NCBI GenBank assembly: GCA_039621445.1
Contig: CP154957.1
Location: 16,376,595-16,440,594 of the forward strand
From: Euglena gracilis
Taxonomy: Eukaryota; Euglenida; Euglenophyceae; Euglenales
DNA: 64,000 bases
Reading direction: 5' to 3'
Part shown: one piece after another, positions 47,591 through 60,099 of the stretch
How positions within the stretch are numbered: the first letter of the stretch is position 1
Layout of the letters: each line of letters begins with the position of its first letter
Program-made: the position numbers and the translations under genes
The notes under the pieces: model-generated
The model's input: only the letters and a program-made list of their open reading frames with translations
Told to the model about the DNA's origin: nothing
Database searches by the model: none

Positions 47591-48739
47591 GCATTCCACC
47601 ACAGGGACCAGGGGTTTTCCTCCGACAACCTATATCGCCATCGGTTTCGACACCGGTGCATTAGTGGTCATCGGTGGTTGAGGTAATGGTTCGACCACCT
47701 CTAAAAAAGGGTCGGGGAGCAAGGAAGGCCACACCAGCATATTGATGTGGGGCAGCGGCAAAGTGATTTGCAGGTGAGAATGGATAATGTGAAATGAAAG
47801 AGCTTGGAGCAGGGATTGCGGATGCAACCTCTGGAAAAAAAGAGAGAGAGACTTTGAAACGATCAAACGAGTCGATACCTCCTTGACTAGATTGCCAACC
47901 ATTCCAAGACATTGACAAGACAAAGTGGCCAAAAGGCCACAGCCCTGAAAAAAAGGACGCAAGTGAGGAACATCAAATTGAAACTGAAAGGCTCCTGTTT
48001 CTTTTTCGGGGCCCTGGGCGAACCCCTCACAAACCCCTCCCCCCCGCGACCCACACAAGAGGGTTTCCCGGCAGGAGGAAAATGGCACCCAATTCAGAAT
48101 TTGCACCCAAAGGAGGAAACAAAATTGTCAAAAAATGTGTGATAAATTCCTAAATTATCTATTTTCAGAATATAAAGTTCTAAAAAAAGGTCATTTTGAT
48201 GTGGAAGGTGAGGTCACATTGGTCACGGTGGACCCCCCCCAAGGGAAGTTCAACGGTGAACTTCACTGGTGAAGTTCACCACAAGAGCACTTTTTGGGCC
48301 AAAAATGGCCAAAAATGACATTTTGGGCAAGTTTTCAGAAATTTCAACAAAATAACATGAACCATCACTTTTTTTCAGGAAACCAGTCATTCACTATCCG
48401 CCAAAATTTTTAGGCGGCATTAACTTCCATCATCGTTTTTTGGCGGTGCATACTATTTCGGCAAGTTTTTTGGGTGCAGAGCCCATGAAAAATTTTTGAA
48501 TGTTTTTTGCAGGCCATGTGGGAGGGTAGGCAGTCGACTTCAAGTCCCAAAACCCCCCTCCCCCCCTTGTCTGGTCTACGGGGGGGGTCCCGCGGGCCCC
48601 CCCTGTGCATGGGCTCCCCCCTTGTGTTCCCTTTGTCCAAACCCCGGACCCCCCTCTCCCCCCTCGAACTCGACCCCCCCCTATGCCTGGGCTCTGTGGA
48701 TGCCTTCCCCACAACGTGTGTTGATAGTCTGAAACCATT

Positions 48740-51369
48740 TTGAGAATTGTGGGAGGAGCGTGTTTTCTAATTCATCATACGTAGGACAATTATCAGGAAT
48801 TTTGAAAAAGTATGCACCGGATGCATACTTTTGTGTTTTGAAACGTTTTTGGCATGCGCTGTTTATGGGGGGAGTTTGGAGATTTCCGTAACATAAATTT
48901 GAAATGTGACAAACATATATTTCATTTCACAAATATTCATGAGGGTGGATTTTGGCCCGGCATGAGTGTGAGCATGCACTTCTACCATTCCAAGATGAGG
49001 AAATTTTCAGCTCCATTGGAGCATTGCATTTCTTGGTCCAGCGTTGGAAGAAGGGCCTCAATGATCGCCTTCAGTGAACATCGGAAATAATGCCTCATTT
49101 TGGCCCTTTTTTTGGAAATTCCTTGAAAACTGGGGGGTGAATGCCACTTTTCTTACCCCCCCGGAGTTTGGTTAGCTTTTGTGGTCATTCACGCCATCTT
49201 GGTTTTTTCCTGCAACCAAATCTTTCTGGACCGCATTGTTGTACATGAAAAACACCCGTGGAAGTGGAGTGTATTTCCTTGCTTTGGACCAGGTTTTTTT
49301 CAGGGAGCATCTGTCGTTATTAATTTTTGATAAATTCATGCACCGCAGTGCACAAATTTTTAGTTGGAGTTGGTTTCTTCTTCATCCAGCAAACCACATT
49401 GGCGGGTTGAAGCAATAGTCCTTTGGTGCCAAGAAATGCCACAATTTCTTCGTGTTTGGGCGCCCCCCAACTTGGCCGCCCCCAATCGCCCCCAGGCTCC
49501 CCCCAATTTTGCCCAAACACAGTTCTTGTCATAATGTCTGTGAGCATTTGCAATTTTTTGTTGTATGTGGAACCCTTTATGAAACTGTGTTTTTAGTATT
49601 TCACCGAGATGTGTCGGTTTGCTTGGCTGCCCCAGAGAGACAGAGGTAAAAAATCATATTTGGATGATGGCCACCTCCTTTTGCCAATGCAAACCACACA
49701 GAACTATCCACTAATTCATGAAGCTGGTGAAGGGGCCGGCCTTCATCTGTTGTGGAGGTGAACTGCCAAAGTGGACCCAAAGTAACGGCTCGGCACGGCT
49801 CGGCACGGCCTGGCACGGCTCGGCCGGCTCGGCAAGGCACGAAACGGCGACCCAAGCAATTAGCGAAAAAAATTGCGAAAAGTGCAAAAATATTAACCTG
49901 GCCCACAGCGGGTGATTGCACGTCATTGGTGATTGTACATGGTCTAATTGAAATGTGCGAAAATCCGCACATTTTCTGACAGTACAAATTTTATCAATTT
50001 CCTGATGATGATTCCGAAACAAAAAAACATATGTGGTATATGCGCTTCCGGAATGCGGTGAACAACAAACGCGCTCAATTTTTGGTCCCTTTTAATTTGG
50101 CAAACATTGGCACTTTTGGACAATTTTTGTTTTCACTCTCCAAATATCAGGTGGAGGAAGATGATGAGGTCCCCCGAAAAGAGGGCAGGAAAACAGGGCG
50201 GGATGGATGTAGAAGGAGAGAGGAAGGCAAAGTGGGGTGGGGGTAGATGTAGGTCAAGGCACCTTTTTTGCTTTGTCGCAATTTTCACCGTGTTCGCCAT
50301 TTTTTTTGCCATTTTCACAATTTTTATTGCATTTTTTCAAAAAAATTTCAATTTTTTTTTGAATCTGAAGATTTCCTGTTTTTGGGCATTTTTTTTTCCA
50401 TTTTTGTGATTTTTGCGAACGCCCTTGGGGAGGGCTCTCATTGGATGCTGTGCATCTGAAACCGACCCCCGACCCCCCCCCCCGAAATTCTTAACCTGAA
50501 AACTTGGCCCCCTAATACCTTCAATCATGGCCCGGGCCAAGTGCCCGGGGGGGGGGGGGCAGCATTTCTTGATGATGAAAATCACTATCACTTTTGGTTT
50601 TTCTGAATCCCAACCTATATTGGCTGTGTTTTGATGAGGCATTTGGGGTGTTTTATGACCCTTTTTAATGCCATTTTACTGTAACCATCTGATAATCCCC
50701 CCCCACGGAGTCCCAAACTGGGGGGGGTTATCGACCAGGTCGGCTGTTTTTCCACGAAACCTCAACCACGAGGCTTCAAGGACAAAATAATCCTCCAATT
50801 TTGCTTAAAAAAATGGGGTTGCTCAAAATTGCGTCCAAAAAGTGTCCGAAAATTGTCGATTTTGTCCAAAAATGTCAAATGCAAGGGGAGGGGAAAGTTT
50901 TGTATTCTCCTTCATTCTTCACCTCAAAAAAGCCTTTGCCGTGTCGTTCCTGGCCTTTGGCCAGCCTTTGTCTGGCCGAAATTTGGAGGATTAATTGACC
51001 ATCAACATTTCTGGATTTTGGGCCAAAAGTGGGGGGGGTAAATTATTGACCGGGGGAAGTGGTTTCATCCCTCTACCCCGGAGACAAGGCACAGGGGGGG
51101 GTCTGAGGGGGGGGGTTGGAAGCTGTACAGGGGGGGAAAATCCCAGAAAATCACAACTGTACTGCCTACCCCCGAGACAGTTGCGACATTTTTCGTCCAA
51201 TTGAGGTTGGCAATGATGGATTTTGCGAAATTCAGATGCATTTTGCGAAATATTTGTCTCTTGTAAAAAGAATGGTAGCCAGTGTTTTCACTTTAAACAC
51301 TTAGCAGACAGGCAGGAAGCAGCTTCAATCACTCCCCCTTGGCACACCATGCGGAATTGAGCCAAGGTT
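48740..51369. other. No gene supported
   Basis: Many short open frames but no domain or splice-consistent model. Contains a 10-bp repeat at 49779-49851 and C/G runs near 50460-50560 and 51030-51135. Confidence 0.4.
49779..49851. repeat. 10-bp tandem repeat CGGCTCGGCA
   Basis: About seven imperfect copies (CGGCACGGCT, CGGCCGGCTC). Confidence 0.85.
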
Positions 51370-51553
51370 GACATTTTTTTGTTTTTTTTAAAAAAATTTT
51401 TTTTAAAAAAAACACAAAAAAAACATGTTTTCTTTTTGAAAAGCAAAATTGACCTTTTCCCGTGCGAAATGGCCATTTTTGAGGAAAAAGTTCTAAGGAT
51501 TTTTTTTGGTCATCAAAAAGTGACGGTTTTTTAAGTTTTTCCAGACCCTTCAT

Positions 51554-53070
51554 TTAAAAACGTGTTCAGCCCGCCAAATGCCTGCCCTGAAATTCATGGT
51601 CATGAACACGTTTTAAATGAGGGCATTTGTGGCAATAACACGTTTTCCATTAAGGCATCTGTGTTCAGGCACGTTTTCCATTAAGGCATCTGTGGCAATG
51701 ACACGTTTTCCATTAAGGCATCTGTGTTCAGGCACGTTTTCCATTAGGGCATCTGTGGCAACCCCGAGCAGGAAGCAAAAAATCGCTGTCATGAAAAATC
51801 GCGTGCGGTTGAGAGGCCAGGTGGTCCTCAACGGGTGAGGCGGGTCGGGGGCACTCTACAACACGACAGAACGGGTGGAGGCACAACGACAGGGAGTGGC
51901 GGACATCACGGCACACGACACGCTTTACACAAAAAAGAGCCATACTTTGGTGGCCGCCGCAAATCTTGGCAATGAAAATGATATGCCAAACCGCAGGCGT
52001 CACAGACAACTTTGTTCAGCTCCACACAATTTGGATTTTTGGGAATGGCAACACCACAAAAACCACATTTCTCCTGTTTTATAGGCAGTCGGGACGTTCA
52101 CCCCCTTCAGCAACTCGTCCAACTCTTCAGGCTGCAACACGTCAGCTGGAGGCCGAACCACTGTTGACACTGCCTTCCTCGCGCGTTCGCGCTCCAGGGA
52201 ACGCGAAAACATCTCGTTGAAGTGGGGGAATTGGCGCTCTGAGGAAGGCAACACTACTCCCTCGGTCGTTGTTTTGCGGAATGCCCGAGCGACGGCATTC
52301 ACGCATGTATGAAAAGAGGTTGCCGAACGATTCCCTGAAACGAACAAAGTTCCCGACTGCTGCTCACGTTGAGCCACACATTGTTCGATGACGCTCGCCT
52401 CATCGAACAACAGGCTGGGGTCCAGCTCCCATCCCGTCCAGGCAACAAAGAAAGCATCCAGCTCAGGATAAGAGGCTTGCCGATGTTGACACAGTTTGGC
52501 GAACTCCAAACAGTTGGCAACAGCAGCAAGCTCTGCACCCACGGAGCCGGACTTTTTCTTTGTGTTGCCCTGTGCCAGCAAGGTGCCATGAAGGGGGTCA
52601 ACCTTCGGCTTCTTGGCATCTTGCTGGTATACCGCAAGAGCAGCCAGGAACAGTTCCGTCCTAGGGGGAGGTGGCAAAAGACCATTCACAAAGTTTGCCG
52701 TGCGTTTGGCCATATTGGGAGGGCTGCGGAAAAAAGAAAAAAAAGAAAGAAAAAAGGGGGGGTGACACGTTTTCAATGAGGGCATTTGTGGCAATGACAC
52801 GTTTTCCATTAAGGCATCTGTGTTCAGCACGTTTTCCATTAAGGCATTTGTGGCAATGACACGTTTTCCATTAAGGCATCTGTGTTCAGGCACGTTTTCC
52901 ATTAGGGCGCCGTTTTTTTGGGTCCGAATTTCACAAATTCGCGTTTTTGACCCCTTGCGTGAATCATGACCACGAATTTCAGGGCAGGCATTTGGCGGGC
53001 TCTGAACACGTTTTTAAACAAATTGTGGCTGAGCCCAGATTTCAGCCTGAAAACGTGTTCAGCCAGGGGG
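51554..53070 (-). mobile_element. Tyrosine-recombinase/PHD element (copy 2)
   Basis: Same ends and iterons as copy 1, with ends at 51554-51610 and 52965-53017 and iterons at 51606-51755 and 52766-52907. Only the first half of the 5' hairpin survives (53022-53070), where it is cut by a poly(A/T) repeat. Confidence 0.8.
51930..52713 (-). pseudogene. Recombinase ORF with N-terminal domain and PHD finger, catalytic core missing
   Basis: ATG 52713. The frame reads MAKRTANFVNGLLPPPPRTE, a Lys-rich linker, then CLEFAKLCQHRQASYPELDA, LLFDEASVIEQ and FPHFNEMFSRSLERERARKA. These positions match GSLDELLRAW, YLFD and RQFPL...KRERGVRA in the 56-kb copy. After DELLKGVNVP the sequence jumps to the PHD finger (CGFC...CDAC...HFHC), shifted in frame. 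The segment with the recombinase core has therefore been lost. Confidence 0.65.
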
Positions 53071-53371
53071 CCCCCCAAGGTTGACGGCTTGTTTTTTTTG
53101 AAACAAAAAAAACATGTTTTTTTAAAAAAAATATGTTTTTTTTTTAAAAAAACAAAAAAAACGTCATGGAGGGTTTGGGGGAAAAATTTTTTGCAATGTT
53201 TTCTTTGGGAAAAAGTGCATTTTTTATCTCTACAACATTCATTTTTTGGGGTTGAAAGCATGATTTTTCGCACCAGAAAACACAGATTTGGAAATACTTT
53301 CACACATTTGAAAAAAAAACTTCACAGGGGGTGTTCCCCCCATGACCCCCCTCCCCCAACCCAGTGCCAAA

Positions 53372-54537
53372 CGGTAGACTGGGGGGGGGGGGGTAGTGGG
53401 TAGTCGGCCGACTAGTCGGCCGACCAATTGGGTAGTCGGCCGACTAATTGGTCGGCCGACTAGTCGGCGGACCAATTGGGTAGTCGGCCGACTAGTCGGC
53501 CGACTACCCACTCTAATGTACTAACGGGTCAAAACCGCCGACTTTTAAGCCCCCCCCCCTGGGAAAATTTTTTTGTCTAAATCACCTCAACACCAGTCAA
53601 AACCCACCCAAATGGCTCCAGAACCCCCCAATCGGGGGTGAATATGCAAAAAAATTGGGGGAAAATGTCCATTTTGGGCCACTTTTGACAAAAGTACACC
53701 TCTCCCCATTGAATTTTCAATATAAGTCAAATTTTGCACAAAAAAAGGGTCTTATCCCTCCAAGTCTATTGCCAACATAGAAGGGATTTTGGTGTTTGAG
53801 GGGGGGGGGGGGGGGTGGGGGGGGGGCGGAGCCCCCCCCGCCTATGCCAAAGTGAGCCACAAAAACGACTTAGCCCCCGAGTATGTTGCCAACACAGAAG
53901 GGATTTTGTTATTTGAGGGGGGGGAGGGCGGGGGGGGGGGGCGGAGCCCCCCCCGCCTATGCCAAAGTGAGCCACAAAAACGACTTAGCCCCCGAGTATG
54001 TTGCCAACACAGAAGGGATTTTGTTATTTGAGTCTCGGATTGGGGTGGAGGGGGGAGTTTTCTGCCTCTCGTGATGCAGAACGCAGATTGCAGATTGCAT
54101 TTCTAAAGGATTTTAATGTAATCCCTGTTTCATCATTGGTTTTTTACCCCTCCGGACCCCCATCAAGGGCCCACCGACCCCCCACTGACCAAAGATTTCC
54201 ATCTGGGGGTGTTTATTTAGGCGTAAGACACTTATTTGGACCCATCCGGACCATTTCCGGGTGATTTGGGCCCGCCACAGACCATTTTTATGACCGCCGA
54301 CTAGCCACCGACTAGTTTCCATTGGATTTTGTTCATGGGGGGGGGCTTAAAAGTCGGCGGTTTTGACCCGTTAGTACATTAGAGTGGGTAGTCGGCCGAC
54401 TAGTTGGCCGACTACCCACTACCCCCCCCCCCCCCTGTCTCGCCGACTAGCTACCGACTAGGCCTAGTCGGTGGACCAATTGGGTAGTCGGCCGACTAGT
54501 CGGCCGACTACCCACTACCCCCCCCCCCAGTCTACCG
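53372..54537. mobile_element. 1.17-kb element with ~190-bp inverted ends of AGTCGGCCGACT palindromes
   Basis: The ends CGGTAGACTGGGG and CCCCAGTCTACCG are exact complements. Each arm then holds clusters of GTAGTCGGCCGACTAGTCGG, followed inward by ACTCTAATGTACTAACGGGT, CAAAACCGCCGACTTTTAAG and a C-run (inverted at 54345-54390). No ORF and no clear target duplication. Confidence 0.8.
53795..54030. repeat. Tandem ~115-bp G-rich repeat
   Basis: Two full units and a partial: GGCGGAGCCCCCCCCGCC, TATGCCAAAGTGAGCCAC, GCCCCCGAGTATGTTGCCAA, CACAGAAGGGATTTTGTT. The layout resembles the unit at 60.1-61.0 kb (G-block, C-block, then GGGATTTTGTT). Confidence 0.85.
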
Positions 54538-54961
54538 CCTTGCGCCCCCCAACCCGACCTAAGACCCGTTTCGGCCATTTTTTCTGAAAAACTTGGCTGG
54601 TGATGCCTAATTTGACAAAATATTCTGGTAGATTTCCTAATTTTCGTTTGGGGGATTCCTATTTTGGAGCCTAAAAAGGATTTTTTCCCAGAAACTCTTT
54701 TTCGGTGATTTCTAATCTGGCCACCGAAAATGTGACCCCCCCCCTCGTGACCCCCCCCCCTGTGACCCCCCCGTGACCCCCCCCTCGTGACCCGAACCAC
54801 CCGCGAAAAATTTTCTTCAAAAAAATGGTCATTTCGCAAGGAAAAAGGTCAATTTTTGCTTTTTCAAAAAAAACATGTTTTTTTGCGTTTTTTTTTTTAA
54901 AAAAACATGTTTTTTTGTTTTTTTAAAAAAAACAAAAAAAACGTCAACCCTGGGGCCCCCG

Positions 54962-55575
54962 AAGGGGTTCAGAGCCCGCCAAATGCCTGCCCTGAAATTC
55001 GTGGTCATGAACACGTTTTCAATGAGGGCATTTGTGGCAATGACACGTTTTCCATTAAGGCATCTGTGTTCAGGCACGTTTTCCATTAAGGCATCTGTGG
55101 CAATGACACGTTTTCCATTAAGGCATCTGTGGCAACCCCGAGCAGGAAGCAAAAAATCCCGACTGCTGCTCACGTTGAGCCAGTTCGATGACGCTCGCCT
55201 CATCGAACAACAGGCTGGGGTCCAGCTCCCATCCTGTCCAGGCAACAAAGAAAGCATCCAGCTCAGGATAAGAGGCTTGCCGATGTTGACACAGTTTGGC
55301 GAACTCCAAACAGTTGGCAACAGCAGCAAGCTCTGCACCTACGGAGCCGGACTTTTTCTTTGTGTTGCCCTGTGCCAGCAAGGTGCCATGAAGGGGGTCA
55401 ACCTTCGGCTTCTTGGCATCTTGCTGGTATACCGCAAGAGCAGCCAGGAACAGTTCCGTCCTAGGGGGAGGTGGCAAAAGACCATTCACAAAGTTTGCCG
55501 TGCGTTTAGCCATACTGGGAGGGCTGCGAAAAAAAGAGAAAAAAAGAAAGAAAAAAGGGGGGCGTGACACGTTTT
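54962..55575 (-). mobile_element. Tyrosine-recombinase element, truncated (copy 3)
   Basis: The left terminus (CAGAGCCCGCCAAATGCC) and iterons (55012-55135) are as in copies 1 and 2. The right terminus is missing and the element abuts the next one at GTTTTCTATA. The ORF remnant 55513-55150 (minus) starts MAKRTANFVNGLLPPPPRTE and carries the N-terminal domain only. Confidence 0.75.
55150..55513 (-). pseudogene. N-terminal remnant of the recombinase ORF (copy 3)
   Basis: ATG 55513. Nearly identical to the first ~120 codons of copy 2 up to LLFDEASVIE, then runs into the iteron array. Core and PHD finger are absent. Confidence 0.65.
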
Positions 55576-55581
55576 CTATAC

Positions 55582-55685
55582 AAAAATCGACCGACACTAA
55601 CAGATTCAGCAGGGGCGCCGGGTGCGAGCGAGCGAAGCGAGCCGCCCGGCGCCCCTGCTGAATCTGTTTGTGTCGGTCGATTTTT
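55582..55685. repeat. Long hairpin at the 5' side of copy B
   Basis: Arms AAAAATCGACCGACACTAAC, AGATTCAGCAGGGGCGCCGG and complement; loop includes GCGAGCGAGCGAAGCGAGC. One mismatch (TTAGTG versus TTTGTG). Confidence 0.92.
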
Positions 55686-57502
55686 CTAAAACCTATTTTG
55701 TCTGGGCCCGACGCCTGTCTTGATATTCATTCGACCGAACCGCCTGGACGGAAATATGGTCAAAAAAGTGGTTTTTGGCCCATTAACGGGCGCCTGAATG
55801 GAAATCGACTGACATAAACGGCGCCTGAATGGAAATTGACTGACATAAACGGGCGCCTGAATGGAAATCGACCGACATAAACGGGCGCCTGAATGGAAAT
55901 CGACCGACATAAACGGGCGCCTGAATGGAAATCGACCGACATAAACAATTTCAGCCTGAATGGAAATCGACTGACCTAAACAGATTCCGGTCTTCAGCCA
56001 GAGGTGTGTCTCTTCTGCGTGCTGTTTCCGTGCGTGAATTCCTCTGCGGTTCCGCAGTCCCCCTCATGGCCCGCCGTGCAAGCCTAGTGATGGAGGCCAG
56101 TTTGAGCCCCCCACCTCCCTTGGAGGATTTCGTGGCTGTGATTCGTAACTTATCGGCTGGTGGAAAAAAGGAGGGCGATGATCCGGTGAATGGTCCGTTG
56201 TTTGCCTCGCCTCCCAAGAAATTAAGTGGTGCCCAGAACGTTCAACGAGCCAGCATTACAAATTTTTTGGGGTTGATTTTTGTGAGCAAAAGGCTGTAGT
56301 GTATGGCTCGTTGGACGAATTGCTGCGGGCATGGGGACGGCGTGTCATCCAGGCTGTGTATCTTTTTGATACGCCGGCTGGGGTGCAACTTTGCAACGAT
56401 CAACGGGCCAGACAAAGTTTTTCACCCAAGGAAACTTCGGTAGAGCCTTGGCGGACGTACGTGAACGCTCTCATGCATGCGTACAACCAGTCTGCCCCTG
56501 CCATCGCCCTGGTCGCCTCGTCGCAGCGGCAGTTCCCGCTGACCAATTAATTTATCTCCCCAGTGCTGAAACGTGAGAGAGGGGTGCGTGCCGTGCAAGC
56601 TGCCCAAAGGACCGACACAGGGATTCTGACGGAGGCGGAACTTTTCTCTCTCAGCACGCAGTACAACCCAAACAGCGTCCTGGAAATGCAAAGGTACAAT
56701 TTGCTGGTTTTTGGTTTCCGGACGGGACTGCGTGCCGAAGTTCTTTGTCGTCTCACAACCAAATCCCTGCAAGTTGTGACAACGGATGGGCAGAAAAGTC
56801 TAAAGTTTGTGGTCGGGTCCATGAAAAACATGCCAGCCAACATGGCCCACAACACCCATTTGTTCAGACAAATTATTGCCCCCTCTGCGGATCCCACGGT
56901 TTGCGCCATTGCGGCTTTTGAACGCCAGTGCGGTTTGTTGACAGGAGCTTCCAGCTCTGTCTCCGGGGAAAATGTTTTTTTTTTCCGCACTGTCACCCCG
57001 TTTTCCAAAAGCTTGGGCAATGGTCCAATCGGCGAAGGTTTCGTTTTTTACAGCTGCAGCGCTGGTGCGTGCCCGTCCGCTCCTTCAAATTGGAGGAGTG
57101 TCCGGACGATGCCGGGCAGTTGCGGAACGCCGCAACTTGGTCCCATCAGATTCGTCACTTATTTTGCAACTGCTCACGTCCCATGTCTGCATGTCTGTAA
57201 TAAGTGATTACTCAACTGCGGCAGCTCATGTTCGAGGCGCCCCCGGTGGAGGAGGGTGCCCCCGTAGCAGTGAGCACGGCGGGCCCCGGGCGGATTCCTG
57301 GGGGTGACCATCCTGGGGGTGATGCCGACCTGGTCGGCCCGACCACCTGGTCGGCCCGACCATGGTCGGGCCGACCAGGTCGGTAACTACCCCTGGGGGT
57401 GATGCCGACCAGGTCGGTATCACCCCCAGAAATCTGCATTTCCCCCCCCCAGCTCTTTGGAAATTTAAGCCCCCCCCCCCCGGGTTTCCAAAAGACGAGA
57501 TC

Positions 57503-58412
57503 AACATGCACCCGAAAATGGGTTGGCAGATAAAAGGGTTTTATTTTGTTAATGAAAGGGATAGGGTTAGGTCGACTTGGAAATTTAAGCCCCCCCCCAC
57601 CCCGGGTTTCCAAAAGACGAGATCAACATGCACCCGAAAAGGGGTTGGCAGATAAAAGGGGTTGGCAGATAAAAGGGGTTTATTTTGTTAATGAAAGGGA
57701 TAGGGTTAGGTCGACTTGGACCCGAGAAGGGGTTGGCAGATAAAAGGGGTTTATTTTGTTAATGAAAGGGATAAGGTTAGGTCGATTTGCACCCGAGAAG
57801 GGGTTGGCAGATAAAAGGGGTTTATTTTGTTAATGAAAGGGATAGGGTTAGGTCGACTTGCACCCGAGAAGGGGTTGGCAGATAAAAGGGGTTTATTTTG
57901 TTAATGAAAGGGATAGGGTTAGGTCGACTTGCACCCGAAAAGGGGTTGGCAGATAAAAGGGTTTATTTTGTTAATGAAAGGGATAGGGTTAGGTCGACTT
58001 GCACCCGAAAAGGGGTTGGCGGATAAAAGGGGTTTATTTTGTTAATGAAAGGGATAGGGTAAGGTCGATTTGCACCCGAGAAGGGGTTGACAGATAAAAG
58101 GGGTTTATTTTGTTAATGAAAGGGATAGGGTTAGGTCGACTTGCACCCGAAAAGGGGTTGGCAGATAAAAGGGGTTTATTTTGTTAATGAAAGGGATAGG
58201 GTAGGTCGACTTGCACCCGAGAAGGGGTTGGCAGATAAAAGGGGTTTATTTTGTTAATGAAAGGGATAGGGTTAGGTCGACTTGCACCCGAAAAGGGTTT
58301 GGCGGATAAAAGGGGTTTATTTTGTTAATGAAAGGGATAGGGTTAGGTCGACTTGCACCCGAAAAGGGGTTGGCAGATAAAAGGGGTTTATTTTGTTAAT
58401 GAAAGGGATAGG
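57503..58412. repeat. ~71-bp minisatellite
   Basis: The unit contains TTGCACCCGAGAAGGGGTTG, GCAGATAAAAGGGGTTTATT and TTGTTAATGAAAGGGATAGG, then GTTAGGTCGAC. About 12 copies, nearly identical. The array resumes at 61332-61565 and 62810-62895, on the far sides of the two inserted elements. Confidence 0.93.
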
Positions 58413-58699
58413 GGCCCCGGGCGGATGATTGGCTATGACGATCCCGGAGGTCGTACCGACCATGGTCGGCCCGACCTATGGTCGGCCCGACCATGGTCGG
58501 CCCGACCTGGCCGTTATCGACCACTGGAGGTCGGGCCGACCAGGTCGGCCCGACCTCCAATCAACCGCATTACCCCCCCCCCTTTTTTGAAATTTAAGCC
58601 CCCCCCCCTCAAATTTTTATTCTCTTAATTTGGCTGAAAATGCATAAAAACACATTGGAATGACCTCCAAACCGGCAAAAAACGTCCCATTTTTGAAAA

Positions 58700-60098
58700 A
58701 TTCGATTAGAGTTAGTGTTAGGGATACAGTTATGGTTAGGGTTAGGGATACAGTTAGGGTTAGGGTTAGGGAAACGGATAGGGTTAGGGCTGGGGATTAG
58801 GGTTAGGGTTAGGGATACGGTTAGGGTTAGGGCTAGGGTTAGAGTTAGGGTTAGGGATACGGTTAGAGTTAGGGTTAGAGTTAGGGTTAGGGTTTCGGTT
58901 AGGGTTAGGGTTTCGGTTAGGGTTAGAGTTAGGGTTAGGGATACGGTTAGGGTTAGGGATAGGGTTAGAGTTAGGGTTAGGGATACGGTTAGGGCTAGGG
59001 ATTAGGGTTCGGGTTAGGGATACGGTTAGTGTTACGGTTATTGTTAGGGTTAGGGATACGGTTAGGGTTAGAGTTCGGGCCAGGGATACGGTTTGAGTTT
59101 GGGTTGGGGATACGGTTAGGGTTAGGGATACGGTTAGGGTTAGGGTTAGGGATACGGATAGGGTTCGGGTTAGGGTTAGGGTTAGGGATACGGTTAGGGT
59201 TAGGGCTAGGGTTAGAGTTAGGGTTTGGGATACGGTTAGGGTTAGGGTTAGGGTTAGGGATACGGTTAGGGCTGGGGATTAGGGTTAGGGTTAGGGATAC
59301 GGTTAGGGTTAGGGTTCGGGCCAGGGATACGGTTTGAGTCTGGGTTGGGGATGCGATTAGGGTTAGGGATGCAGTTAGGGTTAGGGATACGGATAGGGTT
59401 CGGGTTAGGGTTAGGGTTAGGGATACGGTTAGGGTTAGGGCTAGGGTTAGAGTTAGGGTTAGGGATACAGTTAGGGTTTCGGTTAGGGTTAGGGTTAGAG
59501 TTATACGGTTAGGGTTAGGGATGGGGTTAGGGTTAGGGATACGGTTAGGGCTGGGGATTAGGGTTAGGGTTAGGGATATTGTTAGTGTTACGGTTATTGT
59601 CAGGGTTAGGGATACGGTTAGGGTTAGAGTTCGGGCCACGGATACGGTTTGAGTTTGGGTTGGGGATACGGTTAGGTTTAGGGTTGCAGTTATGGTTAGG
59701 GTTAGGATACGGATAGGGTTCGGGTTAGGGTTAGAGTTAGGGTTAGGGTTAGGGTTAGGGATACGGTCAGGGCTGGGGATTAGGGTTAGGGTTAGGGTTA
59801 GGGATACGGTTAGGGTCAGGGTTAGAGTTAGGGTTAGGGATACGGTTAGGGTTAGGGTCAGGGCTAGGGTTAGAGTTCGGGTGAGGGGTAGAGTTAGGGT
59901 TAGGGCTAGGGTTAGAGTTAGGGTTAGGGATACGGTTAGGGCTGGGGATTAGGGTTAGGGTTAGGGATACGGTCAGGGTTAGGGTCAGGGTTAGAGTTAG
60001 GGTTAGGGATACGGTTAGGGTTAGGGTCAGGGCTACGGTTAGATTCAGTGATGCGGTTAGGGCTGGGGATTAGGGTTAGGGTTAGGGATACAGTTAGG
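58700..60098. repeat. Degenerate telomere-like TTAGGG array (~1.4 kb)
   Basis: Long run of GGGTTAGGGTTAGGG broken by GGGATACGGTTAGGG, GTTAGAGTTAGGG, GGGCTGGGGATTAGGG and similar variants. A higher-order period is visible because whole phrases recur. It sits inside a transposon, far from any chromosome end, so it is interstitial. The Val-Arg and Leu-Gly frames are artefacts. Confidence 0.95.
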
Positions 60099-60099
60099 T

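Noticed and set aside
58715-60098. Val-Arg and Leu-Gly rich open frames
   Set aside because: They are translations of the TTAGGG-like array.
58700-60098. A chromosome end (true telomere)
   Set aside because: The array is degenerate, lies inside a transposon with a 9-bp target duplication, and is followed by other repeats.
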